64,000 nt of DNA from Flexithrix dorotheae DSM 6795 (GCF_000379765.1 NZ_KB903438.1:1-64000); one strand, 5' to 3'. Positions 1-9,258 are shown, counted from the first letter of the stretch. Notes: generated by a model from the sequence alone, not told the origin. Numbers and translations are program-made.

Positions 1-156
1 AGGTCCACCATCATCAGTTCACAACTCCCAGTGGCAAATTGGTATGATATCATAGGGGATAGTACCGTGGCCGATGCACTACTTGATAGAATGATACATA
101 CTGCCCATCGTATCGAATTAAAAGGAGAATCTTTGAGAAAAAGAAAAATGAAATGA
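1..156 (+). CDS. istB: IS21-family helper ATPase IstB, C-terminal fragment
   Basis: Frame 1 is open from the first base to TGA at 154-156, giving 51 residues. It contains the IstB C-terminal signatures [15 protein letters not shown] and [13 protein letters not shown], which are typical of the AAA+ helper ATPase that works with the IstA transposase. The N-terminal part with Walker A and B lies outside the window. The gene is cut by the window edge, not visibly broken. Its position just inside the element's terminal repeats fits IS21 gene order (istA-istB-right end). Confidence 0.88.
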   Translation, partial: RSTIISSQLPVANWYDIIGDSTVADALLDRMIHTAHRIELKGESLRKRKMK

Positions 157-223
157 TTTATGTAAATTTGTTAAACCTCAGCCTAATTTTTTAACCTAAA
201 CTACAGAGCTGCTAAAAAAGGGT

Positions 224-260
224 GGATCACTATCGTAATTACACGGGTCAGTATCGTAAT
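224..260 (+). repeat. Terminal direct repeats of the IS21-family element
   Basis: Two 16-base copies (224-239 and 245-260) are spaced 21 bases apart start to start and differ at two positions. They lie between the istB stop and the inferred IS end. By analogy with IS21 relatives they are probable transposase-binding sites. Confidence 0.65.
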
Positions 261-268
261 ATTTTACA

Positions 269-1147
269 TTTTTAGGGCAGGTGCTTATCCAATATTATCT
301 AAGGAAAGGGATGGAGGTGGTTGTTTTATCAAGAAAGTCCCAGGCTACAAATGGAAATTTAAGATATGTGTATTGGGATGGTGTGAATTTGGATGATTGG
401 GCAAAAGAATTAGAAAATGCCCTAGCAGTTGTAAATCTGGCAGGCAAATCAGTGGATTGTCGCTACAATGAAAAAAATAAAAAGGAGATTTATGATTCCA
501 GATTAAACTCAACAGCTGTTTTAGGGAAAGCGATCCTGGCTTGTGAAAAGCCTCCAAAAGTCTGGATTAACGCAGCATCTGCTACTATTTACCGCCATGC
601 TGAAGACAGACCAATGGATGAAATAACAGGAGAGATTGGTACCGGATTTTCGGTAGATGTATGTGAAAAGTGGGAAGCGGTTTTTAATCAAATTAATACT
701 CCAAGAACCAGAAAGGTTTTAATGAGGCTGGCTATGGTATTTGGAAAAACGGGAGGAGTGATTGTTCCCTTCAAAAACCTGGTAAAACTAGGCTTGGGTG
801 GACATCAGGGAAAAGGAACACAATATATGAGTTGGTTACATGAAAAAGATTTTGCAGAGATTATTAATTGGATGATTCAAAATGACTCGGCCACGGGTAT
901 TTACAATTGTTCCAGTCCGAACCCTGTTCCTAATAAAGAATTTATGAGCGCATTTAGAGCTGCCTTTCGGCAAAAAATCGGAATCCCGGCTATGGAATGG
1001 ATGGTGAAGATCGGAGTATTTTTGATGAGCACGGAAGCTGAATTAATTCTAAAAAGCAGAAGAGTTATTCCTACCAGGCTTCTGAAAGATGGGTATCATT
1101 TCCAATACGAAAAAATCGATGAAGCCCTGAATGATTTAGCGAATTGA
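269..1147 (+). pseudogene. TIGR01777-family NAD(P)-dependent epimerase, 5' end removed by IS insertion
   Basis: This is an SDR-type sugar-nucleotide epimerase-like protein (TIGR01777/SDR39U1/YfcH family). Family features seen are NLAGKSVDCRYNEKNKKEIYDSR, WINAASATIYRHAED, the MSWLHEKDF segment and the C-terminal half ending in LLKDGYHFQY. Family members start with about ten residues ending in a GATG-type Rossmann glycine motif. Here the frame upstream of the GTG at 281 reads F-L-G-Q from 269 and reaches a stop at 257-259, inside the IS. The first glycine(s) of the nucleotide-binding motif are therefore gone. GTG 281 could still start a 288-residue product, but dinucleotide binding should be crippled. 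I call it an IS-truncated gene. Confidence 0.82.
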
Positions 1148-1200
1148 ATATTTATTTCTGCCTTAATTAAAATTTTATTACCGACTTTAAGGTAATTTTT

Positions 1201-1208
1201 TAATTTTG
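1201..1208 (+). promoter_or_regulatory. Bacteroidota -7 element (TAATTTTG) directly before guaA
   Basis: The octamer matches the Bacteroidota -7 consensus TAnnTTTG and ends 3 bases before the guaA ATG at 1212. If it is used, transcription would start at or next to the start codon, giving a leaderless or nearly leaderless mRNA. No clear TTTG -33 box is visible at the usual distance, so this rests on the -7 match alone. Confidence 0.4.
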
Positions 1209-1211
1209 CGC

Positions 1212-2741
1212 ATGGCAGAAAAAATTTACATTTTCGACTTTGGCTCGCAGTATACTCAACTTATCGCCAGAAGGGTAAGAGAGTTAAATGTTTATTGCGA
1301 AATTCATCCTTACAATCATCTACCCATTATTGATCAGGATGTGAAGGGAATTATCCTATCTGGTAGTCCCCATTCTGTATTTGACAAGGAAGCACCCAGT
1401 ATTGAACTGGACTCTATTCGGGGTGAATTACCTGTATTGGGTATTTGCTACGGAGCTCAACTCACCGCACATGAAGCAGGCGGAAAAGTTCTTCCTTCTG
1501 AAATAAGGGAGTACGGAAGGGCTAACCTCAGTTTTATTAATGATACAAATCCTCTATTAAGACATATTACCGCAAACTCTCAGGTTTGGATGTCTCATGG
1601 AGATACCATTCGGGAGCTTCCTCCTGAATTCAAAAAAATTGCAAGTACAGAAAGTGTGGAAATTGCCGCTTTCCAGGTGGAAGAGGAACAAACTTATGGA
1701 ATTCAGTTCCATCCGGAAGTTACCCATTCAGAAGAGGGACTTACAGTTCTTAAAAATTTCCTGGTTGATATTTGTGGTTGTGAACAGGACTGGACACCAG
1801 CTCACTATGTAGATTCCACGGTTGCTGAACTTAAGGAAAAATTAGGAAATGATAAAGTAGTCATGGGGCTTTCAGGAGGAGTTGACTCTTCAGTTGCAGC
1901 CGTATTGTTACACAAAGCCATTGGCAAGAATCTTTATTGCATTTTTGTAGACAACGGTCTGCTCAGAAAGTATGAGTTTGAAGAAGTGTTACATTCCTAT
2001 CAGGATATGGGATTGAATGTGAAAGGGGTGGATGCAAAGGACAGATTTTATGAGGCTTTAAAAGGGATAAAGGATCCTGAAGCAAAAAGAAAAGCGATTG
2101 GCAAAACCTTTATTGAGGTTTTTGATGATGAGGCTCATCAAATATCGGATGTAAAATGGTTGGGACAAGGCACTATTTATCCTGATGTGATTGAGTCAGT
2201 TTCAGTAAAAGGTCCTTCAGCTACTATTAAATCTCACCATAATGTTGGAGGATTACCCGATTTTATGAAGTTAAAAGTGGTAGAACCACTGAATACGCTA
2301 TTTAAAGATGAGGTGAGAAGAGTCGGGAAGGAAATGGATGTGAAGCAGGAAATTTTGGGAAGGCATCCATTCCCGGGGCCTGGATTAGGAATCAGGATAC
2401 TGGGTGATATTACCAGTGAAAAAGTACGTATTCTACAGGATGTGGATTACATTTTTATAAAAGGATTAAAAGACCATAAGTTATATGATGATGTATGGCA
2501 GGCAGGAGCTATGCTATTACCTGTTCAGTCGGTTGGGGTGATGGGAGATGAGAGAACTTATGAGCAGGTAGTAAGTTTGAGGGCAGTAACCAGTCTGGAT
2601 GGAATGACAGCTGATTGGGTACATTTACCTTATAAATTTTTGGCGGAGATTAGTAACAAAATTATTAATCAGGTAAAAGGTGTGAACAGAGTGGTATACG
2701 ATATTAGTTCCAAACCACCTGCCACTATAGAATGGGAATAA
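1212..2741 (+). CDS. guaA: GMP synthase (glutamine-hydrolysing)
   Basis: GuaA aminates XMP to GMP with ATP and glutamine in purine synthesis. The N-terminal class I glutamine amidotransferase domain shows [11 protein letters not shown], the catalytic Cys in GICYGAQ (about residue 79) and the HPEV motif near residue 168. The ATP-pyrophosphatase domain carries the PP-loop [12 protein letters not shown] near residue 220. The C-terminal dimerization domain ends with KPPATIEWE, as in the family. From the ATG at 1212 it is 509 residues, normal length. An in-frame TTG lies two codons upstream, but ATG is preferred. The gene is monocistronic, followed by a strong terminator. Confidence 0.97.
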   Translation: MAEKIYIFDFGSQYTQLIARRVRELNVYCEIHPYNHLPIIDQDVKGIILSGSPHSVFDKEAPSIELDSIRGELPVLGICYGAQLTAHEAGGKVLPSEIREYGRANLSFINDTNPLLRHITANSQVWMSHGDTIRELPPEFKKIASTESVEIAAFQVEEEQTYGIQFHPEVTHSEEGLTVLKNFLVDICGCEQDWTPAHYVDSTVAELKEKLGNDKVVMGLSGGVDSSVAAVLLHKAIGKNLYCIFVDNGLLRKYEFEEVLHSYQDMGLNVKGVDAKDRFYEALKGIKDPEAKRKAIGKTFIEVFDDEAHQISDVKWLGQGTIYPDVIESVSVKGPSATIKSHHNVGGLPDFMKLKVVEPLNTLFKDEVRRVGKEMDVKQEILGRHPFPGPGLGIRILGDITSEKVRILQDVDYIFIKGLKDHKLYDDVWQAGAMLLPVQSVGVMGDERTYEQVVSLRAVTSLDGMTADWVHLPYKFLAEISNKIINQVKGVNRVVYDISSKPPATIEWE

Positions 2742-2755
2742 TGTAAGCTTCTCAA

Positions 2756-2801
2756 AACCTAACAGGAATTTGGATATAGGCAAATTCCTGTTAGGTTTTT
2801 T
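2756..2801 (+). terminator. Intrinsic terminator after guaA
   Basis: A perfect 17-bp stem (2756-2772 with 2781-2797) and an 8-base loop are followed by a T run. It starts 14 bases after the guaA stop. Confidence 0.92.
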
Positions 2802-3018
2802 CATGTTTTTTATAATGCTTTTTCTTGCTGTAACCTGTTGAAGATTCAATGGTTTGGGATGCAATGAAGCAAAAATTTTTATATTTGAATAATATTGGGT
2901 ATTCAGGCCGAGATATTTAACAGAGATATGATGCCTTTGTCCAATTTATTTTATTGACTCAATTTTTTATAGCACTATTGTAATGAATTTTTTCTGAGTC
3001 AAGTTTTTTTCTGATAAT

Positions 3019-4737
3019 ATGATTAAAAGAATCCTTCTTATTGCTGTATTGGGACTGATATCGTCCCTGGTTTTGGGGCAGTCCAAAACATCCAAAGCAC
3101 TTTATAAAAAATATGAATATGGCAAAACTTTCCTGAATAACCATCAGTATGGGCAAGCTAAGGAAGTTTTTAAGTCGGTGGCGGCTGTGCAGGAGGGGAA
3201 TAGTTACAGAGATTATGCGCTTTATTTATATGCTTATTCTGCCTATAAAAATGGTAATAAATCAGAATCAAGGGATGCGCTATTTGAGTTGATCCGGAAA
3301 AATCCTACCTGGGAAAATATGGATGATGTCAACTTTTTGGTTGGACTGATTGAATTTGATAATAATTCCTTCAACAGTGGTTTGGAATATTTCAATAAAA
3401 TAAAAGGTACGCAATATGAAGAGGATATTAATGAACTCTTAATAACCAGGCTTGATGATCAATCTATTGAGGAGTTGGAGTTTTTATACAGAAAATTTGA
3501 GGATGATATCATTGGAGAAAAAATTTATAAAAAACTTTTAACTATTCAGGTTTATCCTACTTACCAAACCCTGTTTGAAGAGTTGAGCCCTTTATATGGC
3601 GAAGTTGCTAACAGTGAGGATTCCCTTTTAGTGGAGCCTGTTTATAAAGATAGTTATAACGTAGCGGTTTTACTCCCTTTTATGGAGGGGGATTTTACCA
3701 TGGATTCCATTCCTGTAAATGTGCAGCGGGTATTAGACCTCTATGAAGGAATTAAAATTGGAGCTGAAAAATTAAAAGACCAAGGCATTAAACTCAATCT
3801 TTTTGCTTTCGATACCAAAAGGGATAGTTTAACCACTGTAAAAATCTTGAGTGATCCTTCTTTTGAGGAAATGGATATGATTTTTGGCCCATTATATCCG
3901 AATACCATTCCATTAGTAGCTGATTATGCTGGCGTTTTCAAAAAAATCATAGTCAATCCTGTTTCATCCAATAAGAAGTTTATTGCCGGAAACCCTTTTG
4001 CTTTCCTTACTCAGGCTACTCCTTCCACCGAAGTGAAGGCCCTTGCAGATTTTGCAATAGATTCATTAGAAAGTAAAACGGCCTATATTCTGCATGGATT
4101 AAAAAGCAGTGATGAAAGACTAGCCAGGGAATATAAGGAATATCTTGAAGAAAGGGGAGGAGTAGTGCAATTGGTGCAATCTTTTGAATATACACCGGAG
4201 TTTTTTGAAAATCTGCTGGAAAAGCTGGGGCCACTTGCCTCTGATAGTGTCCCCCATGTGTTTTTAAGTTCCGTGGATAAAGCGGTAAGTGTAAATGCCA
4301 TAAGTGCCTTGCAAAGTATAAAATCAAGAAATCCTATTTTGGTTTTCAATGATCTGCTGGAAATAGAACAACTGAGCTATAAGCAGTTGGAATTAATGAA
4401 AGTCTTTTTCAGTTATCCTAGATATTTTGATAAAGACAGCATAAAGGCAAAAATGTTTCAGAGTGATTATGTGGAAAAGTTGAATTTTATACCTTCTATT
4501 TATGCCTATTTAGGTTTTGAATCTATTTCGCTTTTTGGTAAAATGTTGCAGAAATACGGAACAGGTTTACCCAATGGGATTCACGATGAGCAATTTATAA
4601 GGGGTGCCGTTTCTTATGGCTTTAATTTTCAGGATGGTAATGACAATAGCTTTGTTCCAATAGTGCGTCTGAAAAATGGCATTCTGGAGATAGTGAATAA
4701 ACCAAAAGAAAGAAATATATTAATTGGAGAAAAGTAG
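3019..4737 (+). CDS. Exported TPR plus type-1 periplasmic-binding-fold protein
   Basis: The 572-residue protein starts with a signal peptide (MIKRILLIAVLGLISSLVLGQ). Residues about 25-140 look like TPR helices (YEYGKTFLNNHQYGQAKEVF, then paired helices). From about residue 210 (YNVAVLLPFMEGD) it reads as a type-1 periplasmic-binding fold: a receptor-like first strand, EGIKIGAEKLKDQGIKLNLFAFDT, and IFGPLYPNTIPLVADYA. The architecture resembles bacterial proteins with TPR plus a PBP1 domain, such as LpoA, a penicillin-binding-protein activator, but I see no sequence match sufficient to name it so. The trmH-type gene follows after 5 bases, so they are probably cotranscribed. Confidence 0.75.
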   Translation: MIKRILLIAVLGLISSLVLGQSKTSKALYKKYEYGKTFLNNHQYGQAKEVFKSVAAVQEGNSYRDYALYLYAYSAYKNGNKSESRDALFELIRKNPTWENMDDVNFLVGLIEFDNNSFNSGLEYFNKIKGTQYEEDINELLITRLDDQSIEELEFLYRKFEDDIIGEKIYKKLLTIQVYPTYQTLFEELSPLYGEVANSEDSLLVEPVYKDSYNVAVLLPFMEGDFTMDSIPVNVQRVLDLYEGIKIGAEKLKDQGIKLNLFAFDTKRDSLTTVKILSDPSFEEMDMIFGPLYPNTIPLVADYAGVFKKIIVNPVSSNKKFIAGNPFAFLTQATPSTEVKALADFAIDSLESKTAYILHGLKSSDERLAREYKEYLEERGGVVQLVQSFEYTPEFFENLLEKLGPLASDSVPHVFLSSVDKAVSVNAISALQSIKSRNPILVFNDLLEIEQLSYKQLELMKVFFSYPRYFDKDSIKAKMFQSDYVEKLNFIPSIYAYLGFESISLFGKMLQKYGTGLPNGIHDEQFIRGAVSYGFNFQDGNDNSFVPIVRLKNGILEIVNKPKERNILIGEK

Positions 4738-4742
4738 TTTTA

Positions 4743-5414
4743 ATGCCAGATTTCCGGAAAAACCAAGCCTTATATGATTACCTCTCTGGATATCTTACTG
4801 AACACAGAAAGGAAGGTATACTTTCTGTGTTATCGGAAAGAACGAGATACCTGACTGTTATTCTGGACAATATATTTCAATCTCAAAATGCCAGTGCGGT
4901 AATGAGATCTTGCGAATGCCTGGGAGTTCAGGATTTGTATGTGATTGAGGAAAGCACTCGGTATAAGGTAAATAAAAATGTAGTGATGGGGGCATCCAAA
5001 TGGGTGGATTTACACCGATTCTCCACCACTAAAGAAGCCCTTTCTGCAGTCAAAAAGAAAGGTTATAAAATTGCTGCTACTTCACCTGGTCAATCAAGTA
5101 TTAGCCTTCACGATCTTCCTCTTGATCACAAAATCGCTCTTGTTTTTGGAAATGAACTCAATGGAATAAGCCAGGAAGTTTTTGATGAAGTTGATTATAC
5201 GGTGACCATTCCCATGTGTGGATTCACAGAAAGCTTCAATATTTCCGTAAGTGCTGGTATTTCGCTTTATTATCTGATGAATAAATTAAAGGATTCGGAA
5301 GTAGACTGGAAATTAACCGAGGAAGAAATCCTGGATTTGAAAGTGAGGTGGGCCAGAACCTCTATTAAAAAAATTGATATTATTGAAAAGGAATTTAATA
5401 AAAAATTTTCCTGA
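4743..5414 (+). CDS. trmH: TrmH-type tRNA 2'-O-methyltransferase (SpoU family)
   Basis: This is a SPOUT-fold enzyme of 223 residues. All three SpoU motifs are visible: the NIFQSQNASAVMRSCECLGV region (motif 1, Asn and Arg), IALVFGNELNGIS (motif 2) and PMCGFTESFNISVSAGISLYYLM (motif 3). The C-terminal helix with a conserved LKVRWARTSIKK stretch is typical of TrmH, which methylates G18 of tRNA using SAM. Start ATG 4743 lies 5 bases after the previous stop. A hairpin follows the gene. Substrate assignment to tRNA G18 rests on family resemblance. Confidence 0.88.
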   Translation: MPDFRKNQALYDYLSGYLTEHRKEGILSVLSERTRYLTVILDNIFQSQNASAVMRSCECLGVQDLYVIEESTRYKVNKNVVMGASKWVDLHRFSTTKEALSAVKKKGYKIAATSPGQSSISLHDLPLDHKIALVFGNELNGISQEVFDEVDYTVTIPMCGFTESFNISVSAGISLYYLMNKLKDSEVDWKLTEEEILDLKVRWARTSIKKIDIIEKEFNKKFS

Positions 5415-5426
5415 GATTTTATAAAA

Positions 5427-5456
5427 AAAGCTCTATCATAACAGATAGAGCTTTAT
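5427..5456 (+). terminator. Terminator hairpin after trmH
   Basis: An 11-bp perfect stem (AAAGCTCTATC paired with GATAGAGCTTT) closes a 6-base loop shortly after the stop codon. The downstream T run is short. Confidence 0.75.
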
Positions 5457-5641
5457 CAAATAAACCAAATTAGGCAATAAAAATTGCTATGCGTGAAATA
5501 AGCAAAAATTAACAAAATAGAACAGTTGGGTTTACAATTGTTAACTATTTAAAGGAATTAAATAATACCCTTTTTTATTATCCTGATTTTATAATCCATA
5601 GCAGTGGAATTTGCGCCTAAAAATTTAATTAGCCAGTCAAA

Positions 5642-6364
5642 ATGAAATTAGATATACTTGTTTTAGCAGTTCACCCGGATGATGCAGAGTTGTCCTGTTC
5701 AGGAACTATTTTATCACATATTCATCAGGGTAAAAAAGTGGGTATAGTGGATTTTACCAAAGGAGAATTAGGTACCAGGGGAAACGCTGAATTAAGAATG
5801 AAGGAGGCTGCAGAGGCAGCTAAAATTATGGGCTTGTCTTGTCGGGAAAATCTTGGTTTTGCTGATGGCTTTTTTGAGAATAATAAGGCTCATCAGTTGG
5901 AAATCATAAAAAGAATAAGAAAATATCAGCCAGATATAATTTTAGCCAATGCCATTGAAGACCGTCATCCCGATCATGGTCGGGCAGCAAAGCTGGCTAA
6001 TGATGCCATATTTTTAAGCGGGTTGAAAAAAATAGAAACTGAGCTGGAAGGAGAAATTCAGAAAGCCTGGAGGCCTTCCAATGTTTTTCATTATATCCAA
6101 AGCAATTACATAAAGCCTGATTTTGTGGTAGATATTTCCGCTTTTTGGGAACAGAAAAAAGCGGCTATAATGGCTTTTAAAAGTCAGTTTCATCAGGAAG
6201 GAGAGCAAGTTTCTGGTGACCAGACCTTTATTTCCACTCCGGGGTTTATGGAATTTATTAAAGCCAGAGCCAAAGAATATGGGCAGCATGTGGGAGTTGA
6301 ACTTGCTGAAGGGTTTACTATTTCAAAACCCTTGGCAGTGAAAAGTTTATTCGATTTTATCTAA
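5642..6364 (+). CDS. bshB1: Bacillithiol biosynthesis deacetylase BshB1
   Basis: This LmbE/PIG-L family zinc deacetylase has 240 residues. The zinc-binding AVHPDDAELSCSG motif is at residues 9-21 and HPDHGR near residue 111. KGELGTRGNAELRMKEAAEAAKIMGL and the C-terminal FKSQFHQ segment are typical of BshB1, which removes the acetyl group from GlcNAc-malate in bacillithiol synthesis. Many Bacteroidota make this thiol. No other bsh gene is in the window. The gene stands alone behind an intergenic region of about 230 bases. Confidence 0.92.
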   Translation: MKLDILVLAVHPDDAELSCSGTILSHIHQGKKVGIVDFTKGELGTRGNAELRMKEAAEAAKIMGLSCRENLGFADGFFENNKAHQLEIIKRIRKYQPDIILANAIEDRHPDHGRAAKLANDAIFLSGLKKIETELEGEIQKAWRPSNVFHYIQSNYIKPDFVVDISAFWEQKKAAIMAFKSQFHQEGEQVSGDQTFISTPGFMEFIKARAKEYGQHVGVELAEGFTISKPLAVKSLFDFI

Positions 6365-6486
6365 AAATAGTTCCTAGGTTGCCCTTAGGACTGCAAAATT
6401 TAATCTAAAGTTTTTACATTTCCATCTTAATTATGTCGTAAAATATTTAATTTTCGGTTTCGAAAAAAGACCAACCTTTCCGGGGC

Positions 6487-8340
6487 ATGAAAATTAAAAA
6501 GCTAGAAATTTTATGGATGCTTGAGCAACTGGATAATATCCGGGAACAAGCCGAGATTTTAGAAGAAAAGTATAAACCCTATCTGGAAAAAGTCCATCCC
6601 TCCTTTAAAGAAAGCGCTTTAAATCTATTGCATTACAGAGCCTTGCGACAAAATGACATCAGGGAACTACAGGAAAAACTTGCTCACCTTGGTTTGTCGA
6701 GGCTTGGCAAGGCTGAAGCTCATGTGATGGCCAGTATTGACATTATCAAAAGGGTGTTGGAAAGTTTCATTAAAAAAAAGAAATTAAAATCAGTAAAATC
6801 AAGAATATCCATAAAAAAGGGGAATAAGTATCTCAATAGGAATACTAAAAATCTTTTGGGGTATCGAACAAAAGGACGAAGGGTAAGGATAATGGTCACC
6901 CAGCCTAGCGAAGCCGCACAGCATCCCGATTTGGTGAGAAAATTTGTTGAACTGGGCATGAACAGTGCTCGTGTAAATTGTGCACACGACTCAGAGGTGG
7001 AATGGGCACAAATGATTGAAAATGTACGAGAGGCTTCTGCTAAAGTGCGGAGAAAATGCAAGGTTTGTATGGATTTGGGAGGCCCAAAAATTAGAACCGG
7101 AGAAATTCTTCCAGGTCCCAAGGTGATTAAATGCCAGCCAGAAAGGGATGACTATGGTAGGGTGATTAATCCCGCGCAGATATGGTTAATTCCCGAAGGG
7201 CATGACTTGCCAGAAGAAACCGAAAACTTTATTTTAGTAAATGAGGAATGGCTAAAAAATCTCGAAGAAAACGATAAGGTTGTTTTTACGGATACAAGAA
7301 ATAAAAAAAGACAACTGAAAATTGTAGGAACTTCCGGTTTGTGGAAGCTTGCCAATTGTTACGATGCTGCCTACATTGAAACAGGAACCCTTCTTTTTTT
7401 GGAGAAGAATGATGAAGTTTCGGAAACACAGGTGGGAGAACTTCCTCCAATTCAGCAAAAAATCCTTTTAAATATTGGAGATTTATTTATTATTCACAAA
7501 GAGAAAATTCCCGGTAAACCTGCGGAATTTGATGAAGATGGCAACCTGTTAAAAAATGCTCATATTTCCTGTACTTCAGAAGAAGTATTTGATTTTGTGA
7601 AAGAAGGAGAGCGAATCCTTTTTGACGATGGAAAGATCGAAGGAATTATTCACCAGGCGAATGCTGAAAAGCTGGTGGTGAAAATTACCTATGCTAAAGA
7701 AGGCGGAGCAAAACTAAAGGCAGATAAAGGTATAAATTTACCCGATAGTGATTTGAAAATCAGTGGGCTGACTGCTAAAGATAAATCTGATTTGCCTTTT
7801 GTAGCTGAGCATGCTGATGTGGTTAACCTTTCCTTTGTAAATTCTAAAGCAGATGTAGAGGAATTAATTGCAGAACTTGAAAAGTTGAATGCCAAAGATA
7901 AACTGGGCATCATTTTAAAAATAGAAACTCAGGCTGGCTTCAATAATCTTACTGAAATTTTACTGACTGCCATGCAGTTTTATCCACTTGGTGTGATGAT
8001 CGCCAGGGGAGATTTGGCTATAGAATGTGGTTGGGAAAATATGGCCAGGATACAGGAAGAGATTCTCTCTCTCTGCCAGGCCGCCCATGTTCCGGTGGTC
8101 TGGGCTACTCAGGTTTTGGAGAGCCTTGCCAAAAAAGGGTTGCCTTCCAGGGCTGAAATTTCAGATGCGGCCATGTCCCAAAGAGCGGAGTGTGTGATGT
8201 TAAATAAAGGCGCACATATAGTGGATGCTATCAAAATGCTCAATCATATTTTAAGTATGATGAAAGATTACCAGAATAAAAAGTCTCCTATGCTGGCTGA
8301 ACTCATTTTAGGAGCTGGGAATAATTCTTCAGGAGTTTAA
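6487..8340 (+). CDS. Divergent pyruvate kinase with N-terminal extension
   Basis: The 617-residue protein carries a helical N-terminal extension (about residues 1-130, LSRLGKAEAHVMASID) before a pyruvate kinase barrel that begins RIMVTQPSEAAQHP. Recognisable pieces are GMNSARVNCAHD, VCMDLGGPKIRTGE, a long B-domain-like insert (about 210-410), ILKIETQAG, MIARGDLAIECGWENMARIQEEI, WATQVLESLAKKGLPSRAEISDAAMSQRAECVMLNKG. It ends soon after, without the usual C-terminal regulatory domain, and the normal CVMLSGETA motif reads CVMLNKGAH. It belongs to a long pyruvate-kinase-like subfamily. Turnover of PEP is plausible but not proven. The 3' end overlaps the convergent ABC gene by 12 bases. Confidence 0.82.
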   Translation: MKIKKLEILWMLEQLDNIREQAEILEEKYKPYLEKVHPSFKESALNLLHYRALRQNDIRELQEKLAHLGLSRLGKAEAHVMASIDIIKRVLESFIKKKKLKSVKSRISIKKGNKYLNRNTKNLLGYRTKGRRVRIMVTQPSEAAQHPDLVRKFVELGMNSARVNCAHDSEVEWAQMIENVREASAKVRRKCKVCMDLGGPKIRTGEILPGPKVIKCQPERDDYGRVINPAQIWLIPEGHDLPEETENFILVNEEWLKNLEENDKVVFTDTRNKKRQLKIVGTSGLWKLANCYDAAYIETGTLLFLEKNDEVSETQVGELPPIQQKILLNIGDLFIIHKEKIPGKPAEFDEDGNLLKNAHISCTSEEVFDFVKEGERILFDDGKIEGIIHQANAEKLVVKITYAKEGGAKLKADKGINLPDSDLKISGLTAKDKSDLPFVAEHADVVNLSFVNSKADVEELIAELEKLNAKDKLGIILKIETQAGFNNLTEILLTAMQFYPLGVMIARGDLAIECGWENMARIQEEILSLCQAAHVPVVWATQVLESLAKKGLPSRAEISDAAMSQRAECVMLNKGAHIVDAIKMLNHILSMMKDYQNKKSPMLAELILGAGNNSSGV

Positions 8341-9258
8341 AGAATTTCCATTACCTTCCTTCACCATTTTTATGAATATATCATTGATGGAGGGAATGAT
8401 TTCTTTTATGGAATGGATTTCGAATTTGGGTATAAGGCTATTGATCAGTTCGTTAGAGCTGCTTCCATTTATTCTGATCAGGCTTTTGTACCAGCCAATT
8501 TCGTTTTGTTCGGAACTCTGTAACGAAAAGGAATTTGATAAATCCATTTCCAGAACTGGCTGGTTGGTTTCCACCTCAAATAAATTGGTTTTGTATTGGG
8601 TTTTTATCTCTGATTTTTTTCCATCCAACACTTTCTCCGCCTTGTTGATTAAGGCCAGATGGTCGCAAAGTTCTTCAACTGTTTCCATTCGGTGAGTGGA
8701 GAAAATAATGGTGCAGCCTTTTTCCCTCAGCTGGAGAATTTCATCCTTAATCAGGTTGGCATTGATGGGATCAAATCCTGAAAATGGTTCATCAAGAATG
8801 ATTAATTCTGGTTGATGAAGTACCGTGGCAATAAATTGAACCTTTTGTTGCATTCCCTTCGATAAGTCTTCAATCTTTTTATTTAACCAGGATTTTATTT
8901 CAAATTTCTCAATCCAATAGGGTAGTTTTTGCTTTACCTCTGCCAGAGATAATCCTTTTAGTCTTGAAAGGTAAATCAATTGTTCCCCAACTTTCATTTT
9001 TTTATAAAGCCCCCGTTCTTCTGGCAAATAACCAATTTTTAAACCATGCCTGGGGTGCAATTTTTCTTCTCTGAAGAAAATCTCTCCTTCATCCGCACCG
9101 GTAATTTGGGTAATTATCCGGATTAATGATGTTTTTCCAGCTCCATTAGGTCCCAGTAAACCAAATATACTTTTTTCAGGAATTGAAATATTGATATTTT
9201 TCAGTGCGGTATGGCCGGCATATCTTTTTGTTACATTTTCTATTCTCAGCAGATCCAA
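8329..9258 (-). CDS. ABC transporter ATP-binding protein (NatA/drug-export type)
   Basis: This is a 309-residue nucleotide-binding subunit. Walker A GPNGAGKTS is at about 37-45, followed by the Q-loop region GYLPEERGLYKKM, signature LSKGMQQK, Walker B LIILDEPFSGFDP and the switch His in STHRMETVEEL. A C-terminal extension of about 90 residues follows, as in CcmA/NatA-like ATPases that pair with ABC-2 permeases. No permease gene lies next to it in this window. Upstream on its strand is the long gap 9259-9810, so the partner is probably encoded elsewhere. Confidence 0.88.
   Translation of the reverse strand: MDLLRIENVTKRYAGHTALKNINISIPEKSIFGLLGPNGAGKTSLIRIITQITGADEGEIFFREEKLHPRHGLKIGYLPEERGLYKKMKVGEQLIYLSRLKGLSLAEVKQKLPYWIEKFEIKSWLNKKIEDLSKGMQQKVQFIATVLHQPELIILDEPFSGFDPINANLIKDEILQLREKGCTIIFSTHRMETVEELCDHLALINKAEKVLDGKKSEIKTQYKTNLFEVETNQPVLEMDLSNSFSLQSSEQNEIGWYKSLIRINGSSSNELINSLIPKFEIHSIKEIIPSINDIFIKMVKEGNGNSLNS

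Larger units (their letters stand above)
1..268 (+). mobile_element. Right end of an IS21-family insertion sequence (partial)
   Basis: The segment holds the last codons of an IstB-type transposition ATPase followed by about 110 non-coding bases with two near-identical 16-base repeats (224-239 and 245-260, 14 of 16 matching, core TATCGTAAT). IS21 elements carry multiple terminal transposase-binding repeats and end in CA. I place the end at the CA of 267-268, because from 269 the sequence reads in frame as the missing upstream part of the downstream epimerase (F-L-G-Q-V). The left end and istA lie outside the window, so the target duplication cannot be checked here. Confidence 0.8.
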
